Position numbers and translations under genes: made by a program. A stretch of DNA of 64,000 nucleotides. Origin: JBARDN01 sp050736695. Its GTDB lineage: Bacteria > Desulfobacterota > Binatia > Binatales > Binataceae. This document shows, one piece after another, positions 1 through 8,946 of this stretch. The stretch is taken from positions 1-64,000 of the forward strand of contig JBOHWH010000201.1 in the NCBI GenBank assembly GCA_050736695.1, written 5' to 3'. A model generated the notes under the pieces. It saw only the letters and a list, made by a program, of their open reading frames with translations, ran no database searches and was not told the origin of the DNA. Position 1 is the first letter of the stretch, and every line of letters begins with the position of its first letter.

Positions 1-453
1 GCCGAGGCGAGCGCCGCTGCGAGCACGGGCGCGGCGGCGTCAAATCCCGACGAGGACGTTTATCCCGAGTTGATCACTCCGAGCTATCCCGGAATCGCGC
101 CGAGCAAGCTCTTCACGATCGCGCAACAGGTGGTGAATTCGCTCGGTGGATGGAAGATCGTGCACGCCGATGCCCGAACCGGCGTGATCGATTGCATCTA
201 CACCTCGCGCATCCTGCACTCGCAAGACGACGTGCGGCTCACCGTCACCCCCAGGAGCGAGATTAATCTGTGCGCGCGCTCGGAGTCGTCGCGGCCCGGT
301 TCGACTTCGCTTTTGCGATACTTACCGGGCGATTTCGGCGCAAGCGTCGGGCATATCAAGCAATTCACGCAGACTATCGATCCGATGATGGACGAGGTTT
401 ACAAGCAGGAGCAGGAAAAAGAGAACGCCAAGAAGCCGCCCGGGATGCGCTGA
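1..453 (+). CDS. DUF1499 family protein, 5' end outside window
   Basis: The reading frame is open from base 1, so the true start lies upstream; 150 codons are visible. After an Ala-rich stretch the protein reads as a DUF1499 domain: a conserved GGWKIVHAD segment, then a DDVRLTV strand, then a CARSESSRPGSTSLLRYLPG segment that matches the family pattern of a charged RSxSR-type loop. The family is small and uncharacterised, often secreted or lipid-anchored. No signal peptide can be judged because the N-terminus is missing. The C-terminus is Lys/Glu-rich. It is followed after 54 bases by a DUF507 gene on the same strand. Family assignment is moderately sure; function is unknown. Confidence 0.7.
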   Translation, partial: AEASAAASTGAAASNPDEDVYPELITPSYPGIAPSKLFTIAQQVVNSLGGWKIVHADARTGVIDCIYTSRILHSQDDVRLTVTPRSEINLCARSESSRPGSTSLLRYLPGDFGASVGHIKQFTQTIDPMMDEVYKQEQEKENAKKPPGMR

Positions 454-507
454 CGCGTCGCGCGCCGCTTTGACATGCGTATTGTGTTCGGTGCACGCTG
501 ATCCGGT

Positions 508-783
508 ATGGCGATGCGCGAAACCCAGATCGATTCGCTTGCGACTTTTCTGATCCACGGCCTCGTCGCCAAAGGTATTCTGAAACCCAAGGCCGACGAA
601 AAGGATTTGGTCGCCTGCGTGGTCGAGTTGATGTCCTCGAACTTCGAGACCGAAGCGGCGATCGATACCGAGACCGACAATATGGTCGAAGATCTGATGC
701 GCAAGGATCCGCGCCTCGACGGCGAGCGGCTGCGTTCGATGATCCGGCAGAAGATCGCCGAGAAGAAAGGATTCACGATCTAA
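508..783 (+). CDS. DUF507 family protein (first of tandem pair)
   Basis: A 91-residue cytoplasmic protein with no signal peptide or membrane segment. Length, helical charged composition, and the C-terminal pattern LRSMIRQKIAEKKGF are those of DUF507, a family common in deltaproteobacteria, Aquificae and Acidobacteria, where two paralogues usually sit side by side. The first residues MAMRETQIDSLATFL resemble the usual start of the family. The second paralogue follows after 26 bases, so the two are probably cotranscribed. No enzymatic motif is visible. Function is not known. Confidence 0.8.
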   Translation: MAMRETQIDSLATFLIHGLVAKGILKPKADEKDLVACVVELMSSNFETEAAIDTETDNMVEDLMRKDPRLDGERLRSMIRQKIAEKKGFTI

Positions 784-809
784 AGCGGCCCAGTTTTTCG
801 AACTCTGCG

Positions 810-1088
810 ATGAAACTCAGCGAAGCACGAATTTTGTTTTTAGCGCGCGAATCGCTAGCGCGGCTGCGCGACGAGGGTCTGGCCGAAATCGTGAACTTCC
901 CGCTCGCGCTGCGCCAGGGCCGCGAGTTGATCGCCGAATGGAACGAAAAGGGTGACGAGATCGACTCGCTGGTGCGGCGCAAAATCACCTCGATCAAGCG
1001 CGGGATTGTCGAAGGCAGCAACGAATGGGCGATCCTGTTCCGCCGCTATCGCGACGAGGAACTCCGCAAGCGCGGCCTGTTGCGCTGA
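810..1088 (+). CDS. DUF507 family protein (second of tandem pair)
   Basis: A 92-residue protein of the same family as its upstream neighbour. It begins MKLSEARILFLARE, and its C-terminus has the Arg-rich WAILFRRYRDEELRKRGL tail typical of the second DUF507 paralogue. Sequence identity between the two paralogues looks low by eye, but size, predicted all-helical character and order match the conserved pair. No catalytic residues or membrane segments are visible. It is the last gene before a 427-base intergenic stretch that carries a palindromic repeat. Function is unknown; a partner role for the two proteins is only inferred from adjacency. Confidence 0.8.
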   Translation: MKLSEARILFLARESLARLRDEGLAEIVNFPLALRQGRELIAEWNEKGDEIDSLVRRKITSIKRGIVEGSNEWAILFRRYRDEELRKRGLLR

Positions 1089-1334
1089 TCGCGGCAGAGA
1101 TTGCCGCTCAACTCGAACGCTCGATGAATTCCTGCCGCGGCGCGGTACCCGACTTCGCGGCCCAGACGGCGCTTCGCGCGGCAAGCCTGCAACGCTCCTA
1201 GTCGGTGGCGCGGCCCTGCGGCCCGCGCGTCGTCGGCGGGCGAGACGCCCACCCTACGGACTTTGGAAGCGGTCGATAAACCTCGGCGCGGCCTCCGCGG
1301 GACAAGTACCCCGGCGTCGACGGTCCCTTGGATC

Positions 1335-1438
1335 GTCATTTTGAGCCTTGGGCGAGAAATCCCGAGGCGTTCATGCTCCGTGCTGACGCCACATGCAGTA
1401 GTCCTTCGCTCGGGATTTCTCCCTGCGGTCGAAATGAC
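1335..1438. repeat. Palindromic intergenic repeat (REP/MITE-like)
   Basis: In the 427-base gap between the second DUF507 gene and cyaY, a left arm at 1335-1366 (starting GTCATTTTGAGCC and ending GAGAAATCCCGAG) is mirrored by a right arm at 1409-1438 (starting CTCGGGATTTCTCC and ending GTCGAAATGAC). The arms pair over about 30 bases with few mismatches around a 42-base loop. Just after it, a 16-base unit (ATGAYGGAGGCGAGCC) occurs twice, at 1434 and 1454. The motif style matches dispersed CATTTCGACC/GAGAAATC repeats seen in many genomes and resembles the ends of the larger repeats at 46.9 and 52 kb. The rest of the gap, 1089-1334, holds only a small GGGCG-AGA-CGCCC hairpin near 1238-1250 and no gene. 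Confidence 0.75.
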
Positions 1439-1515
1439 GGAGGCGAGCCTCAAATGATGGAGGCGAGCCCCAGTGGATCCGCAGAGCTGCACTGAAAGAT
1501 GCTAGAATCCGGGTC

Positions 1516-1842
1516 ATGGACGATCGCGAATTTCAAAATGCCGCCGACGCCTGCCTCGCGCGGGTGGCGAAGTGGCTCGAGGGTCTCGATTCCGACGACG
1601 CCGACTACGCGACCGCCGACGGCTCGGTGACGATCGAATTTCCCGACGGAATGAAATTCATCCTGAGCCGCCAATCCGCGACCAATCAAATCTGGCTGGC
1701 CGCCGCCGCGCACGGCTACCGTTACGACTACGACCCGGCGCGCGACACCTGGCTCGACGACAAAGATCACCACGAGCTTTACGCCCGCATTGCCGAGTTG
1801 ATCTCCGATCACGTAGGCCATCCAATCGAGTTCAAAGGCTAG
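1516..1842 (+). CDS. cyaY: Frataxin-like iron-sulfur assembly protein CyaY
   Basis: A 108-residue protein matching frataxin/CyaY in size and layout: an N-terminal acidic helix (residues 1-30, ending LEGLDSDDADY), then strands carrying GSVTIEFPDGMKFILSRQ, then the family signature QIWLAAAAHGYRYDYD and a TWLDDKDHHELY segment before the last helix. CyaY binds iron through the acidic ridge and modulates cysteine desulfurase in Fe-S cluster assembly. The usual neighbours (isc genes) are absent here; it stands alone between a repeat and groESL. The ATG at 1516 is the first start in frame with the motif. Confidence 0.88.
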   Translation: MDDREFQNAADACLARVAKWLEGLDSDDADYATADGSVTIEFPDGMKFILSRQSATNQIWLAAAAHGYRYDYDPARDTWLDDKDHHELYARIAELISDHVGHPIEFKG

Positions 1843-1922
1843 CGCGTCCTGGTGTCTTTGTGGCCGGTTCACCCGTACAGAGGCCCTTGCTTTCAAGGCC
1901 TCCAGATGGCACAGTGGGGCCG

Positions 1923-1949
1923 TTGGCACTCTCGGTATGAGAGTGCCAA
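1923..1949 (+). promoter_or_regulatory. CIRCE operator (HrcA binding site) for groESL
   Basis: A perfect 9-9-9 inverted repeat: TTGGCACTC at 1923-1931, a 9-base spacer, and GAGTGCCAA at 1941-1949. It differs from the canonical TTAGCACTC/GAGTGCTAA only by one symmetric substitution per arm. It lies 94 bases upstream of the groES start, the standard place for HrcA repression of the chaperonin operon. hrcA itself is not in the window. Confidence 0.95.
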
Positions 1950-1977
1950 TTGACATCTGGTCGGTCGTGGTTAGCTT
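1950..1977 (+). promoter_or_regulatory. Probable sigma70-type promoter of groESL
   Basis: A full-consensus -35 box TTGACA (1950-1955) directly abuts the CIRCE right arm, and a weak -10 candidate TAGCTT (1972-1977) follows after 16 bases. HrcA bound at CIRCE would clash with polymerase here. The -10 match is poor, so the exact promoter is uncertain. Confidence 0.45.
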
Positions 1978-2043
1978 CTATCCGAACCGATCTGTGTTTT
2001 CAGGCCAGGTAACAATCAAAATTCCACAGTTAGGAGGCGGCTA

Positions 2044-2337
2044 GTGCCAACGAAATTCAGACCGCTGGGCGATCGCATTCTGGTCAAGCGTATCAAGGAA
2101 GAAGAGAAGACCAAGGGCGGAATCATCATCCCCGACACGGCGAAAGAAAAGCCTCAGGAGGGCAAGGTAATCGCGGTGGGCAAGGGCAAGTATGGCGACG
2201 ATGGCAAGCTCATCCCGATCGAGGTGAAGGCGGGCGACAAGATCCTGTTCGGAAAGTATTCCGGGGCCGAGATCAAGCTCGAAGGCGATGAGCATATCAT
2301 CCTGCGCGAAGACGACATCCTGGGCATTCTCGACTAA
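2044..2337 (+). CDS. groES: Co-chaperonin GroES
   Basis: A 97-residue GroES, the heptameric lid of the GroEL folding chamber. It shows the family's FRPLGDRILVKR start, the mobile-loop segment EEKTKGGIIIPDTAKEKP that docks to GroEL, the VIAVGKGK strand, and the GDKILFGKYSGAEIKLEG and ILREDDILGI strands near the end. The start codon is GTG, fixed by an ideal AGGAGG at 2032-2037 six bases upstream. groEL follows after 72 bases. The pair is controlled by the CIRCE element at 1923. Confidence 0.98.
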   Translation: MPTKFRPLGDRILVKRIKEEEKTKGGIIIPDTAKEKPQEGKVIAVGKGKYGDDGKLIPIEVKAGDKILFGKYSGAEIKLEGDEHIILREDDILGILD

Positions 2338-2409
2338 GTGGATCTTCGAAAGAAGATTTATCCCCCGATGCGCTTAAACCAAATCTGAACCTAGGAGAGG
2401 CAAGAATCC

Positions 2410-4038
<1,629 letters not shown>

Positions 4039-4059
4039 TCGTTTCCGAATCCAGTGATT

Positions 4060-4103
4060 GCAAAGCGGCGGGGCCGGATTATCCGGTCCCGCTGTTGCTT
4101 TTT
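4060..4103 (+). terminator. Rho-independent terminator of groESL
   Basis: Twenty-two bases after the groEL stop, a GC-rich hairpin (CGGGGCCGGAT / ATCCGGTCCCG, extended by the GCAA/TTGC base) is followed by a T run at 4099-4103. Position and structure fit the end of the groESL transcript. Confidence 0.85.
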
Positions 4104-4573
4104 GTGACGATTTGTATACCTCGCCCTGCGCGGAAATCGCGCGCGCTTCCTGTCACGGGCATGCAACAATTCACGCCGCTGCTACGTAACGCTGCTAATC
4201 ATTAGTATCGCTTGCACATTTGCACATTAGCGCGCCGCATCCGTTAGATAATAATACTCGCATTTTCGCGGAGATTTCGGATTCGTCACCGCACGACGAA
4301 TCGGTCCCCACGCGCGGCATCGTCCGTATTGTAGATACAGGTGAATTTGATGAAGCAATGTCTTGGGCGTTCAGATCATCGAATCGTCCCACGATGCGAC
4401 CAGCCGCGGGAATGAACCCAAGTGTTTCGCGTAATTTTGACAATTGACGACGAAATTAGCGTTGCAACGCTTACACATCGTGATTGGCCTGCCGCTTGCT
4501 ACCTAAACCATCGATGAAGCATGAAGCGGCAAAGCTGAAGTCTGGCCCGGCGGTGGGCAGGAGGATATCCCGA
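4104..4573. other. Intergenic region without a recognisable gene
   Basis: About 470 bases between the groESL terminator and the receiver-like gene. Base composition is visibly closer to AT/GC balance than the flanks. It contains a short palindrome CTAATCATTAG near 4194-4204 and a repeated TTGCACATT at about 4211-4225. A 75-codon frame at 4220-4447 has no family resemblance and no ribosome site. An AGGAGG at 4559-4564 belongs to the downstream gene. Confidence 0.6.
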
Positions 4574-5017
4574 ATGTCTGTCCGCGTGCTGATAGCACAT
4601 AGTTCAGGCGAGGGGCGCGAGATGATGCGCCATCACCTGGATTGCATGGGATGCAACGTGGTTGCCGAGACGGACAACGCGGCGCAGACCGCAAATCTCT
4701 TTAGAACCGTTCGCCCCCAAGTGGTGATACTCGATAGCGGTCTTAAGACTGGCGGCGACCTCGATTCGCTCGGTCTGATCCGGATGATCCGCCAAGACTC
4801 GCCCGACACCGCAATCATTGTCGTCAATCCAGCGGGCGAATCAGGGCGATCGCGAGAATTTATCGACGAGGGCGCGCTCGAATGCGTGGCCGAACCTGTC
4901 GCCAGCGACGGCTTTGAGCGTGTATGGCATAAGCTCCGGACGCGTTTTCCGGAATTGCGCCCGGTAGAGTTACCCCACGCAAGAGCCTCGCGCCGCACCA
5001 GCAGCAATCCCCGCTAA
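4574..5017 (+). CDS. Stand-alone degenerate receiver (REC-like) protein
   Basis: A 147-residue protein with the alpha/beta layout of a response-regulator receiver: MSVRVLIAHSS (strand 1), VRPQVVILDSGL (strand 3), DTAIIVVNPAG (strand 4) and ALECVAEPV (strand 5). The phosphoacceptor Asp is kept in VVILD, but the acidic pair after strand 1 is replaced by HSS, the switch Ser/Thr after strand 4 by Asn, and the invariant Lys before Pro by Glu. The start at 4574 is chosen because AGGAGG sits 9 bases upstream; an in-frame start at 4484 has none. No output domain or kinase lies nearby. It is probably a phosphorylation-independent signalling adaptor, which is inference. Confidence 0.6.
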   Translation: MSVRVLIAHSSGEGREMMRHHLDCMGCNVVAETDNAAQTANLFRTVRPQVVILDSGLKTGGDLDSLGLIRMIRQDSPDTAIIVVNPAGESGRSREFIDEGALECVAEPVASDGFERVWHKLRTRFPELRPVELPHARASRRTSSNPR

Positions 5018-5252
5018 CAATTCTGGAAATAGATTCCGGCGTCGAAAAGGTGCGACTGGCACGCTGGGAGGCGGTGCTGCTCTGCTGCTCGATCGCGACA
5101 CCGAGCAATCGCAACCGGCGCCCACGCGCGACCGTCCCTAACTCCGATCGCTTCTGTCGAGATGGGCGGCTCGCCCGCCAAGAGTGCACCCACGCGAGAG
5201 CACGCCTGAATCAGATTCCATTTGCGCCTGGATGCAGGAGCCACGCTCGTCC

Positions 5253-6023
5253 TTACTTGTCCGGTTGCCCCGCCGTGACCATTACCTTCTCAATTCTGAC
5301 CGGCTCGCCGGGGATGCATTCCACCCACGCGGACCATCCGCAATGATCCCCTGAATAGAGCGGTGCCGGAGTTCCGCAATATAAGGCGCGCGTCGCGCCC
5401 TGCGAGACGTCGCTCCAGATGTGTACATGGCCGAGCGCGATGTAGTCGTAACCCGACGCCGCGATCTCTTCGACCGTGATCGGCGAGGACCGGTAACTGT
5501 CGCCGTCTTCCATGAAGAAGCCGTGCGCGAGAGCGATATTCCACAAATCCGGATCCCGCGTGGGGATTCCCGAAAGCGGATGATACTCCGGCGTGTGCTC
5601 GACCAGCGCACGGCCCCATAGCCGGGCCCCCAGTTCAGGAAAATCGATGACGCGGCCATCGGGTTCGAGGATCAGATGCAGGTTCGGCGGCAATGCGGAA
5701 GGCGCCAGGTTCGCGTAAATCGATCGCTCGTCGTGCGCGTCGTGATTGCCGGGAATCATCAGCACCGGCATCTGGGCGCGTCCGATCGTCCCGAGCGCAA
5801 ACGCCAAGCCCGCCTCGCTGACGCGCGCGGAATCGAACAGGTCGCCGACGATCAGCAGCAGATCGGCCTTACGCTCGTTGGCGAGATCGATCACGCGCGC
5901 GAATGCCGCCCGCACGCGATCGCGCAGCTCCTCGCCACGCGGTCCCGCGCCGAAGGTATCGGTCTCCAGATGCACGTCCGAGGTATGCAGCATCCGTAGC
6001 GGGCGATTAGTGCGTTTGTTCAC
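5253..6023 (-). CDS. Calcineurin-like metallophosphoesterase, SbcD/Mre11-like
   Basis: A 256-residue metallophosphoesterase with all five metal-binding blocks in order: SDVHLE (about 15-20), GDLFD (about 62), GNHDAHDE (about 93), an ALAHGFF histidine block (about 170) and ALGHVHIW (about 200). The spacing and the LLLIVGDLFDSARV segment are closest to the nuclease core of SbcD/Mre11, but the capping domain is short and there is no SbcC/Rad50 partner alongside. It is divergent from the DAHP synthase gene, sharing a 138-base promoter region. Likely a DNA or nucleotide phosphoesterase; the exact substrate is unknown. Confidence 0.8.
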   Translation of the reverse strand: MNKRTNRPLRMLHTSDVHLETDTFGAGPRGEELRDRVRAAFARVIDLANERKADLLLIVGDLFDSARVSEAGLAFALGTIGRAQMPVLMIPGNHDAHDERSIYANLAPSALPPNLHLILEPDGRVIDFPELGARLWGRALVEHTPEYHPLSGIPTRDPDLWNIALAHGFFMEDGDSYRSSPITVEEIAASGYDYIALGHVHIWSDVSQGATRALYCGTPAPLYSGDHCGWSAWVECIPGEPVRIEKVMVTAGQPDK

Positions 6024-6161
6024 GAGGTATGGACTGGGGCGCGGTTTCAGCTAATCCGCGCGTGCTATACACTTTAGATACTAGACTTCCGCCGCGCATT
6101 CCATCGCTCTCGTCGATGCGTTGTGTGCTGCTGGCCGTCACAGGATCAATCGGAGAATCAT

Positions 6162-7178
6162 TTGATCGTCGTACTCAAACCCAAAGTGACCGAAGAGCAG
6201 ATCGATCACATCGTCAAGATGGTCGAAGAACTCGACTATCGCGCGCATATTATCCGCGGAGTGGAGCGCACCGTCGTCGCCTGCGTGGGCGAGGAGCGCG
6301 GCGAGCATCAGCTCGAGCATCTCGAGGCGATAAGCTACGTCGAACGCGTGATGCCGGTGCTGCGCTCGTTCAAGCTCGCGGCGCGCGAAGTTCGGCCCGA
6401 GGGATCGATCATCGATGTCGGCGGAGTCAAGATTGGCGGCAACAAACTGGTGATCATGGCTGGACCCTGCGCGGTCGAAAGCCGCGAACAGGTCGAAGCC
6501 GCGGCCTGCGCGGTCAAAGCCGGTGGAGCGCATCTGCTGCGCGGCGGCGCATTCAAGCCGCGCACCTCGCCATATGCTTTTCAGGGCATGGAGGGCGAGG
6601 GGCTGGCGCTGCTCGAAGCCGCCGGCAAAAGAGTGAAGCTTCCGGTCGTCTCCGAGATCATGGATCCCCACGATATCGATCTGTTCGTCGAGCACGCCGA
6701 TATGTTGCAAGTCGGCGCGCGCAACGCGCAAAATTTCTCGCTGCTGCGGCGCCTTGGGCAAACGAAAAAACCGATCCTGCTCAAACGCGGAATGTCCACG
6801 CGGCTCGAAGAATTCCTGATGGCCGCGGAGTACATTCTGAGCGAAGGCAATCCCAACGTCGTCCTGTGCGAACGCGGAATCCGCACCTTCGAGACCGCCA
6901 CGCGCAATACGCTGGACCTGACCGCGGTGCCGCTGCTGAAGGAATGGACGCATCTGCCGGTGATCGTCGATCCGAGCCACGGCACCGGCATCTGGTCGCT
7001 GGTCGCGCCGATGGCCCTGGCGTCGATCGCAGCCGGCGCCGACGGCCTGCTAATCGAGGTGCATCCGAACCCATCGGTCGCGCGCTCCGACGGTCCGCAG
7101 CAGCTAAAGCCCGAACGCTTCGCCGATCTGGTCAAGGCGGCGAAGCCTGTCGCCGCCGCCGTAGGCCGCTCGCTGTAG
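6162..7178 (+). CDS. aroF: 3-deoxy-7-phosphoheptulonate (DAHP) synthase, type I-beta
   Basis: Catalyses the first step of the shikimate pathway, joining PEP and erythrose 4-phosphate. The protein has an N-terminal ferredoxin-like regulatory domain (IVVLKPKVTEEQIDHIV, residues 2-70) and a TIM-barrel core with IMAGPCAVESREQ, LLRGGAFKPRTSPYAFQG, GARNAQNFSLL, KPILLKRGM, and VDPSHGTGIW. I take a TTG start at 6162, six bases after GGAG at 6152, because family members begin at this LIVVLKP strand; an upstream GTG at 6123 would add 13 atypical residues. Length is 338 residues, normal for the AroA-beta type. The N-terminal domain suggests feedback control. Confidence 0.93.
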   Translation: MIVVLKPKVTEEQIDHIVKMVEELDYRAHIIRGVERTVVACVGEERGEHQLEHLEAISYVERVMPVLRSFKLAAREVRPEGSIIDVGGVKIGGNKLVIMAGPCAVESREQVEAAACAVKAGGAHLLRGGAFKPRTSPYAFQGMEGEGLALLEAAGKRVKLPVVSEIMDPHDIDLFVEHADMLQVGARNAQNFSLLRRLGQTKKPILLKRGMSTRLEEFLMAAEYILSEGNPNVVLCERGIRTFETATRNTLDLTAVPLLKEWTHLPVIVDPSHGTGIWSLVAPMALASIAAGADGLLIEVHPNPSVARSDGPQQLKPERFADLVKAAKPVAAAVGRSL

Positions 7179-7236
7179 CAATTCGACTAACGGACGCGTA
7201 TCGCTTAGCCTTGGGTTCAATCGGAGGAACAGACCG

Positions 7237-7851
7237 GTGGAAAATTCCGACCCACATCGCATAACGACGGTCGAGCGGTTGAGCGCGTTACTCGGCGAAC
7301 CCAATCCGATGACGCCCAAGAAGCTGCTGCGCGCGCTCGACGATCAGGCCATTGATTTTATCCGCCGCTCGCCGTTTTTGGTGATCGCCACCGCCGACGC
7401 CGAGGGTAATCAGGATGCATCGCCCAAAGGGGACGCGCCTGGCTTCGTCGTGGTCGAAAACGAAGCCACGATTCTGATTCCAGAGCGCAAGGGCAATAGG
7501 CTCAAGTTCGGCTTCGGCAATATCCTCGCCAACCCGAACGTCGGCCTGATTTTTCTGGTTCCCAACACCGACGAGACGCTGCGCGTCAACGGTGTCGCCG
7601 AGCTGACCGTCGATCCTGCGATTCTTGACCGTCTGGCTGCGCGCGGAGCGCCGGCGTTGATGGCGGTTCGGGTGTCGGTGCGCGAATGTTTTTTCCATTG
7701 CGCGAAGGCCTTCATCCGTTCCGCGCTCTGGAAGCCGGAGAGCTGGCCGGCCCGCGGCCGCGTTTCGTTCGGCAGGTACATGGGTTCCGGCGACGAAATC
7801 GCGCGTCGGATCGATCGGGCGATCGAGCAGGATTACAAGAACAATCTTTAG
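7237..7851 (+). CDS. PPOX-class FMN-binding flavoprotein (MSMEG_1061-like)
   Basis: A 204-residue split-barrel flavoprotein. The segment FLVIATADAEGNQDASPKGD followed by ILIPERKGNRLKFGFGNIL and NPNVGLIFLVPNTDETLRVNG is the pyridoxamine-5-phosphate-oxidase-like fold, and the C-terminal ECFFHCAKAFIRSALWKPE segment is typical of the MSMEG_1061 subgroup. These proteins bind FMN or F420-type cofactors and reduce or oxidise small molecules; the substrate here is unknown. The GTG start at 7237 has GGAGG at 7223-7227. The ldcA gene follows after 9 bases. Confidence 0.82.
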   Translation: MENSDPHRITTVERLSALLGEPNPMTPKKLLRALDDQAIDFIRRSPFLVIATADAEGNQDASPKGDAPGFVVVENEATILIPERKGNRLKFGFGNILANPNVGLIFLVPNTDETLRVNGVAELTVDPAILDRLAARGAPALMAVRVSVRECFFHCAKAFIRSALWKPESWPARGRVSFGRYMGSGDEIARRIDRAIEQDYKNNL

Positions 7852-7860
7852 CTTTAGGCG

Positions 7861-8787
7861 ATGCCGACGAACCCAGTTAAGCCGCCTGCGCTCCGCCCCG
7901 GCGACACGGTCGGCGTAATCGCGCCTGCGGCCGCGATCGATCGCGAGTATCTGGAACGCGGAGTCGGCGCTCTGGCCGCGATGGGCTTTCGAGTCAAGGT
8001 ATCTGCGCGCGCGCTGGCGCGTTCCGGGATTCTGGCCGGCGGCGACCGCGAACGTGCCGCCGAGTTGCAGGAATATTTTGCCGACGATTCCGTCCGCGCG
8101 ATCTTCGCCGCGCGCGGCGGTTACGGATGCGGCCGGATGCTTCCGCTGCTGGACTTCAGTCGTATCGCTCGCGCAGCCAAACCCTTTATCGGTTTTTCCG
8201 ACGAGACTTTCCTTCTGAATCCGCTCGTTGAACGTGCGGGAATCATTGCGATTCACGGCCCGATGGTTGCGATGGATTTCGCGCGCGGACTTTCCGCGCG
8301 AAGTTTCGATCATCTGCGGCGGATGCTGACCGGCGAGCTTGGCGCGTTCGATCTCGAGGCGCGCGAGCGCGTGCATCCGGGAGTCGCCGAGGGCGAGTTG
8401 ATGGGAGGGTGCCTGTCGGTCGTCGTCGCGATGCTGGCGACGCCGTTCGCGCCGGACTTTCACGGCAAGATTTTGTTTCTCGAGGACACCGGCGAGCGCG
8501 CGTACCGGATCGATCGGATGCTGGTGCAGCTTCGCCAGTCCGGCGCGTTCGCGGCAGCGGCTGGAATTGTTTTTGGCGCGATCCGCCCGGTCGAAGGCAA
8601 CGCCGATGAGAACAAGCTGATCGCTCGATTTATCGCGGAGCAGACTGATGGCTTTGGAATCCCGGTGATCGTGGGAATCGAGGCGGGTCACGGCACCGAG
8701 AATCTCGCGCTGCCGTTCGGCGTGCGCGCGCGGCTCGACGCGAACGCCGCGACGCTCAAGATCCTCGAGCCGGCAGTCTCCGCGTGA
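7861..8787 (+). CDS. ldcA: Muramoyltetrapeptide LD-carboxypeptidase (S66)
   Basis: A 308-residue LdcA-type peptidase that removes the terminal D-Ala from murein tetrapeptides in cell-wall recycling. The nucleophile Ser lies in FIGFSDET (about 119), after the AARGGYGCGR oxyanion segment. The Glu of KILFLEDTGE and the His of VGIEAGHGTEN complete the Ser-His-Glu triad. There is no signal peptide, so it is cytoplasmic, as expected. It sits 1.3 kb upstream of mpl on the same strand; Mpl uses exactly the tripeptide that LdcA makes, so a recycling unit is likely. Confidence 0.9.
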   Translation: MPTNPVKPPALRPGDTVGVIAPAAAIDREYLERGVGALAAMGFRVKVSARALARSGILAGGDRERAAELQEYFADDSVRAIFAARGGYGCGRMLPLLDFSRIARAAKPFIGFSDETFLLNPLVERAGIIAIHGPMVAMDFARGLSARSFDHLRRMLTGELGAFDLEARERVHPGVAEGELMGGCLSVVVAMLATPFAPDFHGKILFLEDTGERAYRIDRMLVQLRQSGAFAAAAGIVFGAIRPVEGNADENKLIARFIAEQTDGFGIPVIVGIEAGHGTENLALPFGVRARLDANAATLKILEPAVSA

Positions 8788-8946
8788 GCGATGATCTGAT
8801 CCCGCAGCCGAAAACTCTGCTCGGATTGGCGAAAAAGAATGCTAGATTGACATTCTGAGAGTGGTGAGGAATCTCGGCAGTCGCGCCAGCAGAACGCTCC
8901 CAATGCGCGGAGCAGCTCTGGCGCGCGGCTCGGAAGCTGGTGTTGC

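Noticed and set aside
4220..4447. 75-codon frame in the gap after groESL
   Set aside because: No ribosome site, no family resemblance, and it lies in a composition-shifted intergenic region.
6029..7264. Plus-strand frame of 411 codons over the DAHP synthase gene
   Set aside because: It is out of frame with the aroF motifs and reads as Arg/Gly/Ala-rich low-complexity sequence.
7288..8691. Minus-strand frame of 467 codons across the PPOX and ldcA genes
   Set aside because: It is a shadow of two recognised genes with Arg/His-rich composition and no domains.
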